A stretch of DNA of 28,890 nucleotides. Source: a virus. A program made the translations under genes and the position numbers. Under the pieces are notes generated by a model that was given only the letters and a program-made list of their open reading frames with translations, was not told the origin of the DNA and searched no databases. Location: the IMG/VR virus record IMGVR_UViG_3300006736_000065, positions 1-28,890 of that record. The stretch is one strand, 5' to 3'. Within the stretch, counting starts at the first letter, position 1. Each line of letters starts with the position of its first letter. Positions 1 through 8,349 of the stretch are shown here, in pieces.

Positions 1-158
1 CAGCTGGCGCAGATGTATATGTTTGTAGAATTAATAAAATAGGCGAATATCGCCTTAGTAAGCCATGTTCAATGTGCCACGCGGCGCTTAAACATGTGGG
101 GATTAAAAGAGTTTATTATACGACTAACATTGATCAGATCGAAATGTATAAGTTGTAA
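1..158 (+). CDS. Cytidine/deoxycytidylate deaminase, C-terminal fragment
   Basis: The reading frame is open from the window edge (first full codon at base 3) and ends at a TAA at 156-158, giving 52 residues. It contains SKPCSMCHAALKHVGIKRVYYT-like sequence: a PCxxC pair followed by a short helix and a beta strand, which is the second zinc-binding motif of the cytidine/dCMP deaminase superfamily. The HxE motif that supplies the third zinc ligand and the catalytic Glu would lie upstream, outside the window. In a phage that also carries dUTPase and ThyX, a dCMP deaminase making dUMP is the most sensible role, but the fragment alone cannot exclude a cytidine, guanine or tRNA-type deaminase. Confidence 0.75.
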   Translation, partial: AGADVYVCRINKIGEYRLSKPCSMCHAALKHVGIKRVYYTTNIDQIEMYKL

Positions 159-189
159 CTAATTATATTATTAGAAAAGAGGGCTAAAT

Positions 190-522
190 ATGAAATCTCT
201 TAAATCTGTTGTTTCAGAAGTTTTTAAGGAAATTCTTTATGAAGCAGAGGTTATACTTCGATCTGATAGAAGTAGAAATTTAACTGTTGTAACTGATAAT
301 TTACGCGGTGTTTGTGGAATAACTGTTGTTAATGTACAAGAACCGGCCAAGCCAGTATCAACAACAGTTGAAAGAACTCTTTTAAAGGTTAAATTCTTTT
401 TACTTGAGCCTACAATAGGCGAACACGTAAGACGTATGTCGCTTGAGTCCCGTCGTATTGATGGTGTTTATTCTTTTCTAGTTAAAAAAGTAAATAAAGT
501 TTCAAGTCGCGTGTATAGATAA
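190..522 (+). CDS. Hypothetical protein, 110 aa
   Basis: This is an intact small gene with a good ribosome site (AAAAGAGGG) about 7 nt before the ATG. I do not recognise the product. It is basic and has no membrane segment. It starts with an amphipathic helix (KSLKSVVSEVFKEILYEAEVI) and continues with alternating hydrophobic stretches that look like beta strands. It contains one Cys and a cluster of Arg residues near positions 80-90. It sits between the deaminase fragment and the 5'-3' exonuclease, 13 nt before the latter, so it is probably cotranscribed with the replication genes. No catalytic motif is visible. Confidence 0.7.
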   Translation: MKSLKSVVSEVFKEILYEAEVILRSDRSRNLTVVTDNLRGVCGITVVNVQEPAKPVSTTVERTLLKVKFFLLEPTIGEHVRRMSLESRRIDGVYSFLVKKVNKVSSRVYR

Positions 523-535
523 TAAGAGGTGTATT

Positions 536-1504
536 TTGTCTAAACGTTTGGTTATTATTGACCAACTTAATTTATTTTTTCGGAATTATATTGTTAATCC
601 AAGCTTGTCAGTTAATGGACAACCAATTGGTGCTCTAAAGGGCTGTGTACAATCGATTCAGAAAATTGCCCGGGAAACTAAACCGGATAAAATTATTATT
701 TGTTGGGATGGAGAAGGTGGTTCGAAAAAACGAAAGCTTTTGAAGAAGGATTATAAAGACGGAAGAAAACCAATTCGTCTAAATCGCGATATTCGTAACA
801 TGAGTGAGCAGGAAGAAGTCGACAATAAGATCTGGCAGCAAAGTCGTCTTATTGAATATTTTAATTCTATGCCAGTTATGCAATTTATGTTTAAAGGCAC
901 GGAAGCCGATGATATAATTGCATATCTAACACAAGTACCGAGTCTTGAAGATTGGCAGAAAATTATTGTTTCAAGCGATAAAGATTTCTATCAGTTGTTA
1001 GATAAAAATACAATCTTGCATCGTCCGGTACAAAAAGAATTTATTAATAAAATTAATTTAATTGAGCGCTTTGACATTCATCCAAATAACTTTGCCATGG
1101 CCCGCGCCATGGCCGGTGACAAATCAGATAATTTGGATGGTATTGGCGGAGTCGGCTTAAAAACTGTATCAAAAAGATTTCCATTTTTTAAAGAACAAGA
1201 ACAGGTAACATTTACAAAGCTGTTGGAATATTGTCGTACAATGATGCCAGAATCAAGAGTGAAAGCATATGAAAAGGTTATAGAAAAAGAAGATATTCTA
1301 CGACGAAATTATCAAATGATGCAGCTATACGCCCCTATGCTTTCCATCGAGTCAAAAAAGCATATTCGTCAAGTTATCGATAGTCCAGACATGTCATTTA
1401 ATAAAACAGAAGTAATTAAGATGATGTTCCAAGATGGTTTCGGAGAAATCAATTTTGTAGAATTATTTTCACATTTTAATAAAATGTGTGTGGATGCAAA
1501 GTAG
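536..1504 (+). CDS. 5'-3' exonuclease / flap endonuclease (T5 exonuclease, T4 RNase H type)
   Basis: The 322-residue protein has the full FEN-family layout. Asp9 is in LVIIDQLNLFFRN, and Asp58 is in IIICWDG followed by the basic KKRKLLKKDYK stretch. The acidic cluster EADD is at 123-126, SSDKDFYQLL at 146-155, and GDKSDNLDGIGGVGLKT at 194-210 is the metal-binding plus helix-hairpin-helix segment. The enzyme should remove RNA primers and 5' flaps during lagging-strand synthesis. The start is a TTG, with AAGAGG 6-7 nt upstream; no ATG lies between the upstream stop and the conserved first strand. It lacks a polymerase domain, so this is a stand-alone nuclease serving the DnaE replicase encoded downstream. 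Confidence 0.93.
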   Translation: MSKRLVIIDQLNLFFRNYIVNPSLSVNGQPIGALKGCVQSIQKIARETKPDKIIICWDGEGGSKKRKLLKKDYKDGRKPIRLNRDIRNMSEQEEVDNKIWQQSRLIEYFNSMPVMQFMFKGTEADDIIAYLTQVPSLEDWQKIIVSSDKDFYQLLDKNTILHRPVQKEFINKINLIERFDIHPNNFAMARAMAGDKSDNLDGIGGVGLKTVSKRFPFFKEQEQVTFTKLLEYCRTMMPESRVKAYEKVIEKEDILRRNYQMMQLYAPMLSIESKKHIRQVIDSPDMSFNKTEVIKMMFQDGFGEINFVELFSHFNKMCVDAK

Positions 1505-1536
1505 TTTGGTTTCTATATTATGGCTATGAGGTAAAA

Positions 1537-2916
1537 ATGACAGATAATATCAGTTTTTCAAAATATGGAAAACAGTTTCAAGAAACGCTTGTACATTTAA
1601 TTCTTGAAGATCGACCTTTTGCCGATCAGCTCGAAGAAGTGTTGGATAATAGTTTTTTTGAATTAAAATATCTTCGGGTATTTTCTTCGAAAATTTTTGA
1701 TTATCGTAAAAAGTATGGCGTGCATCCAACACAAAAGATTATGTCGTCTATCCTTCGTACGGAGATGGACTACGAGTCAGATGCATTGCAAAAACAAGTA
1801 CGTGATTATTTTTCTAGAATTTTGATTAGGAAAATTCAAGATGAAAAATACATTAAGGAAACTGCTTTAGATTTTTGTAAAAAGCAGAAGCTGAAAGAGG
1901 CTTTGATGAAATCAGTTAACCTTATTCATAGTTCTTCCTATGACGAGATTAAAGGAGTAATTGACGAAGCATTAAAGTTGGGCATGGATAACAACTTTGG
2001 TCATGATTTTATTAAAGATTTTGAGCTAAGATACGAATTTAAAAATCGAAATCCTGTTTCTACTGGTTGGCCAAAAATTGATAAATTGACTAATAGGGGC
2101 CTGGGCAAGGGAGAACTTGGAGTAATAATCGCTCCTACCGGTGCAGGTAAGTCTATGGCGTTAGTACATCTCGGCGCAGCTGCTCTAAAAGAAGGTAAAA
2201 ATATTGTACATTATACTTTGGAGTTGGGAGAAGGTGTTGTTGGCCAAAGATACGATAGCTGCTTAAGCCAGATACCACTATCAACTCTCTTCCACCGCAA
2301 AGATGAAGTATTGGAGGCAATTAGCGACTTACCGGGTTCTTTGATTGTTAAGGAATATCCAACAAAATCTGCTACACCCAACAATATTCGTTCTCACTTA
2401 GAAAAGTTAAAAAAAAGAAATCATAAAATCGACATGATTATAGTAGATTACGCTGATTTACTTCGTCCGCCTACTTTTTATAAGGAAAAAAGGAATGAGT
2501 TAGAGTCTATTTATGAAAACCTGCGAGCTATCGGCCAAGAGTTTGATTGCCCGTTATGGACAGCATCACAGACAAACAGGTCTGGATTGAACGCAGAGGT
2601 TGTAACAATGGAATCTATTTCAGAGGCGTTTAATAAGTGTTTTGTGGCTGATTTTATTTGTTCAATATCAAGAACAGTAAAAGACAAAAACGCAAATACT
2701 GCGAGAATGTATATTGCAAAAAATCGCAATGGGCCTGATGGATTGGTCTTCCCCATGTTTGTGGATACGGCGACCGTTTCTTTGAAGGTTCTGGAGCCCA
2801 TAGATTCTGCAGAAATTAAATTTAGTTCATCACCACAAGATTTGGCAAAAGAATTAAGAGAGAAATACAAAAGTTTTAAAAAAGCAAGACAGGAGAGCAG
2901 TAATGGAGCTACCTAG
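1537..2916 (+). CDS. dnaB: DnaB-family replicative helicase
   Basis: The 459-residue protein carries a RecA-like ATPase core. The Walker A motif APTGAGKS is at 199-206, and the Walker B strand DMIIVDYADLL at 299-309 ends in the DYAD typical of DnaB. Further motifs are TASQTNRSG and the C-terminal RNGPDG, which supplies the arginine-finger-like H4 motif. The N-terminal 150 residues are helical, as in DnaB N domains. No zinc finger or TOPRIM domain is fused, so primase must be separate. The ATG at 1537, with GAGG 5 nt before it, is preferred over an in-frame ATG at 1486 that would overlap the exonuclease and add an unconserved tail. The end overlaps the reductase gene by 14 nt. Confidence 0.93.
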   Translation: MTDNISFSKYGKQFQETLVHLILEDRPFADQLEEVLDNSFFELKYLRVFSSKIFDYRKKYGVHPTQKIMSSILRTEMDYESDALQKQVRDYFSRILIRKIQDEKYIKETALDFCKKQKLKEALMKSVNLIHSSSYDEIKGVIDEALKLGMDNNFGHDFIKDFELRYEFKNRNPVSTGWPKIDKLTNRGLGKGELGVIIAPTGAGKSMALVHLGAAALKEGKNIVHYTLELGEGVVGQRYDSCLSQIPLSTLFHRKDEVLEAISDLPGSLIVKEYPTKSATPNNIRSHLEKLKKRNHKIDMIIVDYADLLRPPTFYKEKRNELESIYENLRAIGQEFDCPLWTASQTNRSGLNAEVVTMESISEAFNKCFVADFICSISRTVKDKNANTARMYIAKNRNGPDGLVFPMFVDTATVSLKVLEPIDSAEIKFSSSPQDLAKELREKYKSFKKARQESSNGAT

Positions 2917-4759
2917 CAAGATTTTATCAGACATCACAGTACATATGAAGTACGCACGCTACATTCCTAAAAAGGAAAGAAGAGAAACCTGGAAAGAGCT
3001 AGTTAGCCGAAATAAAAGAATGCATTTGAAAAAGTACCCCGATCTTAAAGATGAAATTGAGGAGGCTTATATATATGTTTATGATAAAAAAGTATTACCA
3101 TCTATGCGATCTATGCAATTCGGGGGTAAGCCAATTGAAGTGGCTCCTAACCGGATTTACAACTGCGCTTTTATGCCTATCGATCATCTTGCTTCTTTCA
3201 GCGAATGCATGTTTCTCTTACTTGGTGGAACTGGTGTCGGATATTCGGTTCAGAAACATCATGTGGATAAACTTCCCGAAATTCAAAAACCAAACACAAA
3301 ACGTACGCGAAGATTTCTTATCGCTGATTCGATCGAGGGCTGGTCAGACGCAATCAAAGCTTTAATTAATTCGTATTTCAAGGGGGGTTCAAAGCTTAGA
3401 TTTGATTTTTCAGATATTCGTCCGAAGGGCGCAAGACTACTTACTAGTGGAGGCAAGGCCCCGGGCCCTCAGCCTTTAAAAGAATGTCTTGTTAAAGTAC
3501 AGGGTATTTTGGAAGAAAAAGAGAATGGAGATAAACTTGAGCCCATTGAAATCCACGATATTATTTGTCATATTGCTGATGCCGTTCTCGCTGGCGGGAT
3601 TCGCCGCGCTGCTCTTATTTCGCTTTTTTCAGCGGACGATGAAGAAATGCTCGCCGCAAAAACAGGAAATTGGTGGGAAACCAACTCACAACGAGGAAGA
3701 TCTAACAATTCAGTAGTATTGATGCGCCACCGTATCACGAGAGAATATTTTACAGATCTTTGGGAGCGGGTTAAGGCTTCTGGATCTGGAGAACCAGGCT
3801 TTTATTTTACAAATGATAAAGATTGGGGTACAAATCCATGTTGTGAAATCGCCCTAAAACCTTATCAATTTTGTAATCTTGTCGAAGTAAATGCGTCTGA
3901 TTTAAAAACGCAAGAAGAATATGAAAATCGTATAAGAGCAGCTACTCTTATTGCTACTCTACAGGCTGGATACACAGACTTTCATTATTTACGTGAAGTA
4001 TGGCGTAGAAACACAGAAAAAGATGCATTAATCGGTGTATCTATGACTGGTATCGCTTCAGGAAGAGTCTTAGAATTAGATATGAAAGCGGCCTCCTTAA
4101 TTGTCAAGCGAGAAAATAGACGCGTCGCATCACAAATTGGTATTAGACCAGCAGCGCGAACCACGTGTGTTAAGCCGGCCGGAACTACTTCTTTGGCTCT
4201 AGGTACCTCAAGTGGGATTCATGCATGGCACAATAATCATTATATTCGACGCCTACGCGTGGGTAAAAATGAGGCTATTTATACTCATCTTCTTATTCAC
4301 CACCCAGAATTAATTGAAGATGAATATTTTAGGCCACATGATACTGCAGTGATTAGTGTACCACAAAAAGCGCCAGAAAGTGCGATTATACGTACCGAAA
4401 GTGCTTTGCAGCTTCTCAAAAGAGTAAAGAAAGTATCTGAAGAGTGGGTCCGCCCTGGACACCAACGTGGCCAAAATACACATAATGTGTCAGCAACAAT
4501 TTCAATTCGTCCAGATGAATGGACAGATGTGGGTGACTGGATGTGGGAGAATCGAGATTGCTATAATGGTCTATCTGTTCTTCCATATTCTGAACATACA
4601 TATAAACAAGCCCCTTTTGAAGATTGTTCTCCGGAAAAATATCAAGTACTTTTGGAAGCGCTGAAAGACATCAATTTAACAAAAGTTATTGAACTAGATG
4701 ATGAAACCAACCTCACGGGCGAACTAGCTTGTTCGGGCGGCTCGTGTGAAATTGTTTAA
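2903..4759 (+). CDS. nrdJ: Adenosylcobalamin-dependent (class II) ribonucleotide reductase, monomeric type
   Basis: The 618-residue protein reduces ribonucleotides to deoxyribonucleotides with a B12-derived radical. Residues align with Lactobacillus leichmannii RTPR: Cys88 in RIYNCAF (Cys119 there); Cys313 in NPCCEIAL, the thiyl-radical position; Cys324 in QFCNLVEVN, 11 residues later as in RTPR; and a C-terminal shuttle pair Cys610/Cys615 in ACSGGSCEIV with the same CxxxxC spacing. At 618 residues against about 739 it is a compact form. It seems to lack part of the N-terminal or insert region used for allosteric control, an inference from length. AGGAG lies 7 nt before the ATG. It needs no NrdB partner, and none is present in the window. 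Confidence 0.93.
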   Translation: MELPSKILSDITVHMKYARYIPKKERRETWKELVSRNKRMHLKKYPDLKDEIEEAYIYVYDKKVLPSMRSMQFGGKPIEVAPNRIYNCAFMPIDHLASFSECMFLLLGGTGVGYSVQKHHVDKLPEIQKPNTKRTRRFLIADSIEGWSDAIKALINSYFKGGSKLRFDFSDIRPKGARLLTSGGKAPGPQPLKECLVKVQGILEEKENGDKLEPIEIHDIICHIADAVLAGGIRRAALISLFSADDEEMLAAKTGNWWETNSQRGRSNNSVVLMRHRITREYFTDLWERVKASGSGEPGFYFTNDKDWGTNPCCEIALKPYQFCNLVEVNASDLKTQEEYENRIRAATLIATLQAGYTDFHYLREVWRRNTEKDALIGVSMTGIASGRVLELDMKAASLIVKRENRRVASQIGIRPAARTTCVKPAGTTSLALGTSSGIHAWHNNHYIRRLRVGKNEAIYTHLLIHHPELIEDEYFRPHDTAVISVPQKAPESAIIRTESALQLLKRVKKVSEEWVRPGHQRGQNTHNVSATISIRPDEWTDVGDWMWENRDCYNGLSVLPYSEHTYKQAPFEDCSPEKYQVLLEALKDINLTKVIELDDETNLTGELACSGGSCEIV

Positions 4760-4787
4760 TTGATTATATCATTTATGTTACTATAAT
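4760..4787 (+). promoter_or_regulatory. Sigma-70-like promoter upstream of the 4815 gene
   Basis: A TTGATT box (4760-4765) is followed after exactly 16 nt by a perfect TATAAT (4782-4787). The downstream AAGGAGG and GTG start at 4815 leave a leader of about 20 nt. The spacing of 16 recurs in the other promoter-like sites of this window. It should drive the GroES-like, ThyX and following genes using host RNA polymerase. Confidence 0.75.
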
Positions 4788-4814
4788 ATCATTGTTGCTT
4801 ATAAGGAGGTTATT

Positions 4815-5060
4815 GTGAGCGATAGTAAAGAAGATTATGTTGTTGAGTATATTAAGGCCCTAAAGGCTATTGAAGATGAGATGGAGCCGTATAAGGAGCA
4901 TAAAAGAGATTTGAGAAAGAACTATGCTCATAACGGCTGGCTTTCTAAAGATGAAATGCGACAAGCTGTTCGCGCCTATCGCATGCTAAGGAAAGGCGAC
5001 GATATCGATCAGTTTACTGAGTACTTCAACGGCTTAAACAAGAATTTCTTAGGAGGCTAA
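4815..5060 (+). CDS. Small helical charged protein, 81 aa (weakly GapR/DUF2312-like)
   Basis: A GTG start has AAGGAGG 5 nt before it, so the gene is well supported. The product is acidic at the start and rich in charged helices: an N-terminal coiled-coil-like segment (EYIKALKAIEDEMEPYKEHKRDLRK) is followed by a short helix with SKDEMRQAVRAYRMLRK. This helix-loop-helix plan resembles GapR-type (DUF2312) AT-DNA-binding proteins by shape only; I see no diagnostic residues and cannot confirm kinship. It heads the transcript that includes the GroES-like gene, 1 nt downstream. Confidence 0.7.
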   Translation: MSDSKEDYVVEYIKALKAIEDEMEPYKEHKRDLRKNYAHNGWLSKDEMRQAVRAYRMLRKGDDIDQFTEYFNGLNKNFLGG

Positions 5061-5061
5061 T

Positions 5062-5349
5062 ATGCTTATCCCTGTAAATAAATATTTGGTTGTAGAACCA
5101 TTAGAGGTAGAAACCAAAGAAGAGTTAAGCTCTACAATCCTTTTGCCCGAAAATGTTATATTAAATGAATCGCCTTTCTCGGCAGCAAAATTAATTCGAG
5201 CATCACGGGGATCTGAAATGAGCTTGTGGCAAGGATTAAATATTGTTGTACCTAGTCATGTTATTGAGTCTTGTACATACGATGGCGAGACATACCATTT
5301 AGTTCTTGAAAGCCACGTTGTTGGCTGTTTGAGTGAGGATGATGGCTGA
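5062..5349 (+). CDS. groES: GroES-like co-chaperonin
   Basis: The 95-residue protein has the length and pattern of the 10-kDa chaperonin. Its N-terminal strand NKYLVVEPLEVETKEE matches the xDRVxVKxxExE strand of GroES. A flexible loop with a hydrophobic ILLPEN tip corresponds to the mobile loop that docks on GroEL. The rest consists of beta strands ending in ESHVVGCLSED, like the terminal LIMxExDILAI strand. Residue identity is low, as in T4 gp31 and other phage co-chaperonins. A phage GroEL is encoded at 17632, so partnering with it, or with host GroEL, to fold capsid protein is likely. AGGAGG lies 6 nt before the ATG. The 3' end overlaps thyX by 8 nt. Confidence 0.78.
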   Translation: MLIPVNKYLVVEPLEVETKEELSSTILLPENVILNESPFSAAKLIRASRGSEMSLWQGLNIVVPSHVIESCTYDGETYHLVLESHVVGCLSEDDG

Positions 5350-6064
5350 TAAAATTGAATTATATAATGATAACATAGGTTTTGTTGAGCTTGTAGATTA
5401 TATGGGTTCTGACTTAACTATAGTTAACAGCGCCCGTGTTTCTTTCGGAAAACATAAAAGTGAGTTAGACAATAAGGATAAAAAACTTATTAAATATCTC
5501 ATTAAACATAGGCATACCTCAACATTTGAACATAATGTAGTTACATTTAGAATTAATGTACCTTTATTTGTAAGAAGCCAACACCATCGGCATAGAACGT
5601 GGTCTTATAATGAAATTAGTCGTAGATACACTGATTTTGATGTAAAATTTTATGAACCAAAGAAATTTAGAACTCAACACACTTCTAACAGACAAGCTAG
5701 TACAAAGGATTTAATTAATCCTAAGATTGAGGTTAAGCTAGGTATGGGAGATTTTCAAGGTGAGTATTTTGGCAGCGCATCAAAAATAATAAAGACATGG
5801 CATAAAGATTCTTTAAAATTATACGATTGTTTATTAGATGCCGGCGTATGTCGCGAACAGGCTCGTGGTGTATTACCACAAAATATGTATACAGAATATT
5901 ATGGCACTTGTAATTTGAATAACCTATTTAAATTTATAGACTTAAGAAGTCACAAGGGCGCGCAATGGGAAATTCAGCAACTAGCTGAAGGTATGCTAAA
6001 AATAACCAAAATTTTATGGCCCTACGCCGCCGAAGCATACGAGAAGAATAAGGAGAAAAATTAA
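5342..6064 (+). CDS. thyX: Flavin-dependent thymidylate synthase
   Basis: The 240-residue protein makes dTMP from dUMP using FAD, NADPH and methylenetetrahydrofolate. The signature RHRTWSYNEISRRY is at residues 83-96 and fits the ThyX motif RHRx7S. The preceding HTSTFEHNVVTFRINVP (58-74) is the second conserved block, with the usual His and Glu. The CREQARGVLPQNMYTEYYGTCNLNNLFKFIDLR segment carries the C-terminal substrate-binding RxxLP-like and Arg residues. Possible starts are GTG 5333 and ATGs at 5339 and 5342; ATG 5342 with GAGTGAGG just upstream gives the usual N-terminus. It works with the dUTPase and with the deaminase at the window edge. Confidence 0.95.
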   Translation: MADKIELYNDNIGFVELVDYMGSDLTIVNSARVSFGKHKSELDNKDKKLIKYLIKHRHTSTFEHNVVTFRINVPLFVRSQHHRHRTWSYNEISRRYTDFDVKFYEPKKFRTQHTSNRQASTKDLINPKIEVKLGMGDFQGEYFGSASKIIKTWHKDSLKLYDCLLDAGVCREQARGVLPQNMYTEYYGTCNLNNLFKFIDLRSHKGAQWEIQQLAEGMLKITKILWPYAAEAYEKNKEKN

Positions 6065-6065
6065 A

Positions 6066-6728
6066 GTGCATTTTATTATCGCTATTACATTAGCTGCCTT
6101 GTCGGCAATGCCGACAGGCTTTCATGATACCCCGGGTACCGCGGAGCCGGCTGTTGAGTTAGAGTTCGCACAGCCAGCAGACCTTTCTTATAAAGTTAAT
6201 GATCCCGTTACTTACAAAGAATTATTATATCAAGCGGTTTTTAACTGTCGTGGTATTAATCCAAATAAGATTGATTATGCCTTGCTAGATAAATTGATTG
6301 AAGTTGAAAAATCTTTTAATCCGCCACCTGGTATGAGAGGAATGATTTTGGCAGCTGCCTGCATGGAATCAGGATATAATCCCAATGCCAGAGGAGACAG
6401 AAAATTTAGTAAGAATAAGAAAACGCCGATGGCCATTGGAATATTGCAGATGTGGCCAATTTATGAAAAGATGTTCCCTGGCCTGAATAGAACTGATCCG
6501 AAAACAGCTGCTGAAAGTTGGATGAAACACATCGTCAGACAAATACCTAAAGTCAAAAAGATGTGTAAATATAAAACTGAGGATAAAATTTGGCTAGCCG
6601 CGTGGGTTACGGGCATACGCTCCAAAAAAGTTGGCGGCCGTTGCAAGCAAAGACCCAACCATTATAAAATTCTTAAAAAATGGCATAGGGATATCAAACG
6701 AAATCGTAAAAAGATGCTTGGATGTTAA
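6066..6728 (+). CDS. Lytic transglycosylase-like (SLT/lysozyme fold) protein with N-terminal hydrophobic segment
   Basis: The 220-residue product begins with a hydrophobic stretch (FIIAITLAALSAMPTG) that looks like a signal peptide or anchor. The core has AAACMESGYNPNARG at 97-110, in which Glu101 is the expected catalytic acid of the SLT fold, followed by AIGILQMWP, the GxxQ/GILQ motif lining the active site. The C-terminus is strongly basic (KILKKWHRDIKRNRKKM). It should cut peptidoglycan, either as an exported lysis enzyme or as a virion component. The start is GTG, with AAGGAG 10 nt upstream. It follows thyX by 1 nt and overlaps the next gene by 7 nt. I see no holin beside it. Confidence 0.8.
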   Translation: MHFIIAITLAALSAMPTGFHDTPGTAEPAVELEFAQPADLSYKVNDPVTYKELLYQAVFNCRGINPNKIDYALLDKLIEVEKSFNPPPGMRGMILAAACMESGYNPNARGDRKFSKNKKTPMAIGILQMWPIYEKMFPGLNRTDPKTAAESWMKHIVRQIPKVKKMCKYKTEDKIWLAAWVTGIRSKKVGGRCKQRPNHYKILKKWHRDIKRNRKKMLGC

Positions 6729-7438
6729 ACAAAGTTTATAAGTTTTCGACTATTGTAGTTGGGAGTGAATTAAATGCCGTGTTATGTGCCATTAAAGAAA
6801 AGGCTTGTTTGTTGTTTAATCGTCGTCCTTTTTTACATTCTTTCGACACAACAGATAATGAACTGTCTGTGGGGGTAAAAAAATATCCTGCAGGTGCCAG
6901 CAAAGAAGATATATGGGCAGAATTAGTTTATGGACACGCTTTGGAGGGTTATGTTCCCTTCGGTGATACTATTGAAAAAATTAAAATCGCTGACGACAAA
7001 CTAGAAATTACAACAAAACTAGAAAAAAATATTAAAATAGAATATGAAAAGTTGTTTCTTTACGACGACATCAATATTATAAATTCTCCTATACAAAATA
7101 ATTTCGAAAAGTATCGTGTTTTAGATTGGTTTGATATCAAAACGGGTGCAAGACATAATTTGGATAATATACGAAGTGATTCTGATTTTGTCAAAACAGT
7201 TAAATTCTTTTTGTCAAATCGTATTGACGGTAACAAAGATAGAAAAGATGCCGTAACAGAATCTTTTTTAACTTTAGAACAATTACATGATGTAGAATAT
7301 ACAGATACGATGGCTCGATTTAAAACTATAGCTCTTATGAAGGAAGCTGGCGTTGAGAGTAACGTCAAACTAAACTTTTGGAAACGAGATATTTATCCTG
7401 TTATTGATTCGGAGCCTTTTATTCTTAGAACGGAATAG
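6722..7438 (+). CDS. Hypothetical protein, 238 aa, with Rossmann-like N-terminus
   Basis: I do not recognise the family. The first strand and loop (FSTIVVGSELNAVLCA) resemble the betaxGxxxNAxxxA opening of nucleotide-binding Rossmann folds, though the glycine pattern is incomplete. A strand-rich middle part follows (IEKIKIADDKLEITTKLEKNIKIEYEKLFLYDD), then a helical C-terminal half. This would fit a degenerate flavin- or NAD-dependent oxidoreductase-like protein, but catalytic function is not supported. It lies between a transglycosylase and a nucleotidyltransferase-like gene directly before DnaE. It overlaps the upstream gene by 7 nt and is 8 nt from the next, so it is probably cotranscribed. 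Confidence 0.7.
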   Translation: MLNKVYKFSTIVVGSELNAVLCAIKEKACLLFNRRPFLHSFDTTDNELSVGVKKYPAGASKEDIWAELVYGHALEGYVPFGDTIEKIKIADDKLEITTKLEKNIKIEYEKLFLYDDINIINSPIQNNFEKYRVLDWFDIKTGARHNLDNIRSDSDFVKTVKFFLSNRIDGNKDRKDAVTESFLTLEQLHDVEYTDTMARFKTIALMKEAGVESNVKLNFWKRDIYPVIDSEPFILRTE

Positions 7439-7446
7439 AGGATTTT

Positions 7447-8313
7447 ATGAAATTTCATTTGGCTGGAATCATTCCTGTTTCTGGCCAGAAATTAGATTAC
7501 AATATGCCATGGCACGATTGTTTGATGCCAATTGGCCCAGATTATCTAGCTATTGAAAGATGTGTAGTAGAGTGTGCATATGCTGGTTGTGAAACAATAT
7601 GGATTGTTTGTGCTGACGATATACAACCATTGATTCGCTATCGAATTGGAGAAATGGTTCAAGATCCAGTTTGGATTTTAAGACGCTTTGAAGTTGAAAA
7701 AAAAGCTTTTCAAAAACCAATTCAAATATACTACGTTCCTATACATTCTAGGGATATTAATAAACGCGATTGCTTAAGTTGGAGTGTTCTACATGGTGCT
7801 TCAATAGCTAAAAAAATATCATCTGGAATGAGTAAGTGGCTTACACCAGATAAGTTTTATGTTTCATGGCCATATGGCTATTACGATCCTAGTTTTTTGA
7901 GAGAACATAGAGATGTGATATCATCAAAAAGAGATGTGTATCTTGCCAATAATAATAAAAATATTAGTAACGGGGAATATCTTGGATTTACATTTGGTCT
8001 AGAAACACTGGAAACTCTTAAAGAAGAGGTTCGTGCAAAATCAACTGGACTTTGGGCCGGCCCAGATTCTTCCGAAAAACTATCTATAAAGGAAAGATTT
8101 TCTTATAGGTTTTTTACGTTGGAACAGGTATTTGATACTTTAAGTCTTGCGGACGCAGCTATGATAGAAGTTAGCGATTATTTTAAAATAGATAGTTGGG
8201 ATAGTTATTGTGATTTTCTTTCTGAGAAGGGTCATGAAGTTAGACGTCCTTCCCATCATATTCTCAAATACAAAGAATGGAATGGAATTGGAGTCGATGA
8301 AGTTATTGACTAG
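7447..8313 (+). CDS. Nucleotidyltransferase-like (GT-A fold) protein, probably degenerate
   Basis: The 288-residue protein opens like a sugar-1-phosphate nucleotidyltransferase: LAGIIPVSGQKL, then MPWHDCLMPIG, then YLAIERCVVECAYAGCETIWIVCADDIQPLIRYRIGE. The order (strand, substrate lysine/proline region, helix, AG-C-E-I-IVC strand) matches NTP_transferase enzymes. The GGxGTRL nucleotide loop and the PKxMxPI lysine are not intact, so activity is doubtful. The C-terminal half is not recognised. The gene lies immediately before the DnaE promoter; the -35 box of that promoter overlaps its stop codon. A role in sugar or nucleotide modification is inference only. Confidence 0.65.
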   Translation: MKFHLAGIIPVSGQKLDYNMPWHDCLMPIGPDYLAIERCVVECAYAGCETIWIVCADDIQPLIRYRIGEMVQDPVWILRRFEVEKKAFQKPIQIYYVPIHSRDINKRDCLSWSVLHGASIAKKISSGMSKWLTPDKFYVSWPYGYYDPSFLREHRDVISSKRDVYLANNNKNISNGEYLGFTFGLETLETLKEEVRAKSTGLWAGPDSSEKLSIKERFSYRFFTLEQVFDTLSLADAAMIEVSDYFKIDSWDSYCDFLSEKGHEVRRPSHHILKYKEWNGIGVDEVID

Positions 8314-8333
8314 TCGATTTATATTCTTATAAT
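8306..8333 (+). promoter_or_regulatory. Sigma-70-like promoter of the DnaE gene
   Basis: TTGACT (8306-8311) and TATAAT (8328-8333) are separated by 16 nt, close to the sigma-70 consensus. The -35 box overlaps the end of the preceding gene. The ATG of the polymerase gene lies 16 nt after the -10 box, with GAGG at 8340-8343 between them, so the leader is very short. Confidence 0.8.
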
Positions 8334-8349
8334 AGAGTAGAGGTTATTA

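Noticed and set aside
1486-1536. 17-residue N-terminal extension of the helicase
   Set aside because: The ATG at 1486 lies within the exonuclease gene without a ribosome site; ATG 1537 has GAGG at 5 nt and starts the typical N-domain.
3051-3716. Two + strand frames inside the ribonucleotide reductase gene
   Set aside because: They overlap a gene with complete catalytic residues and have no recognisable features.
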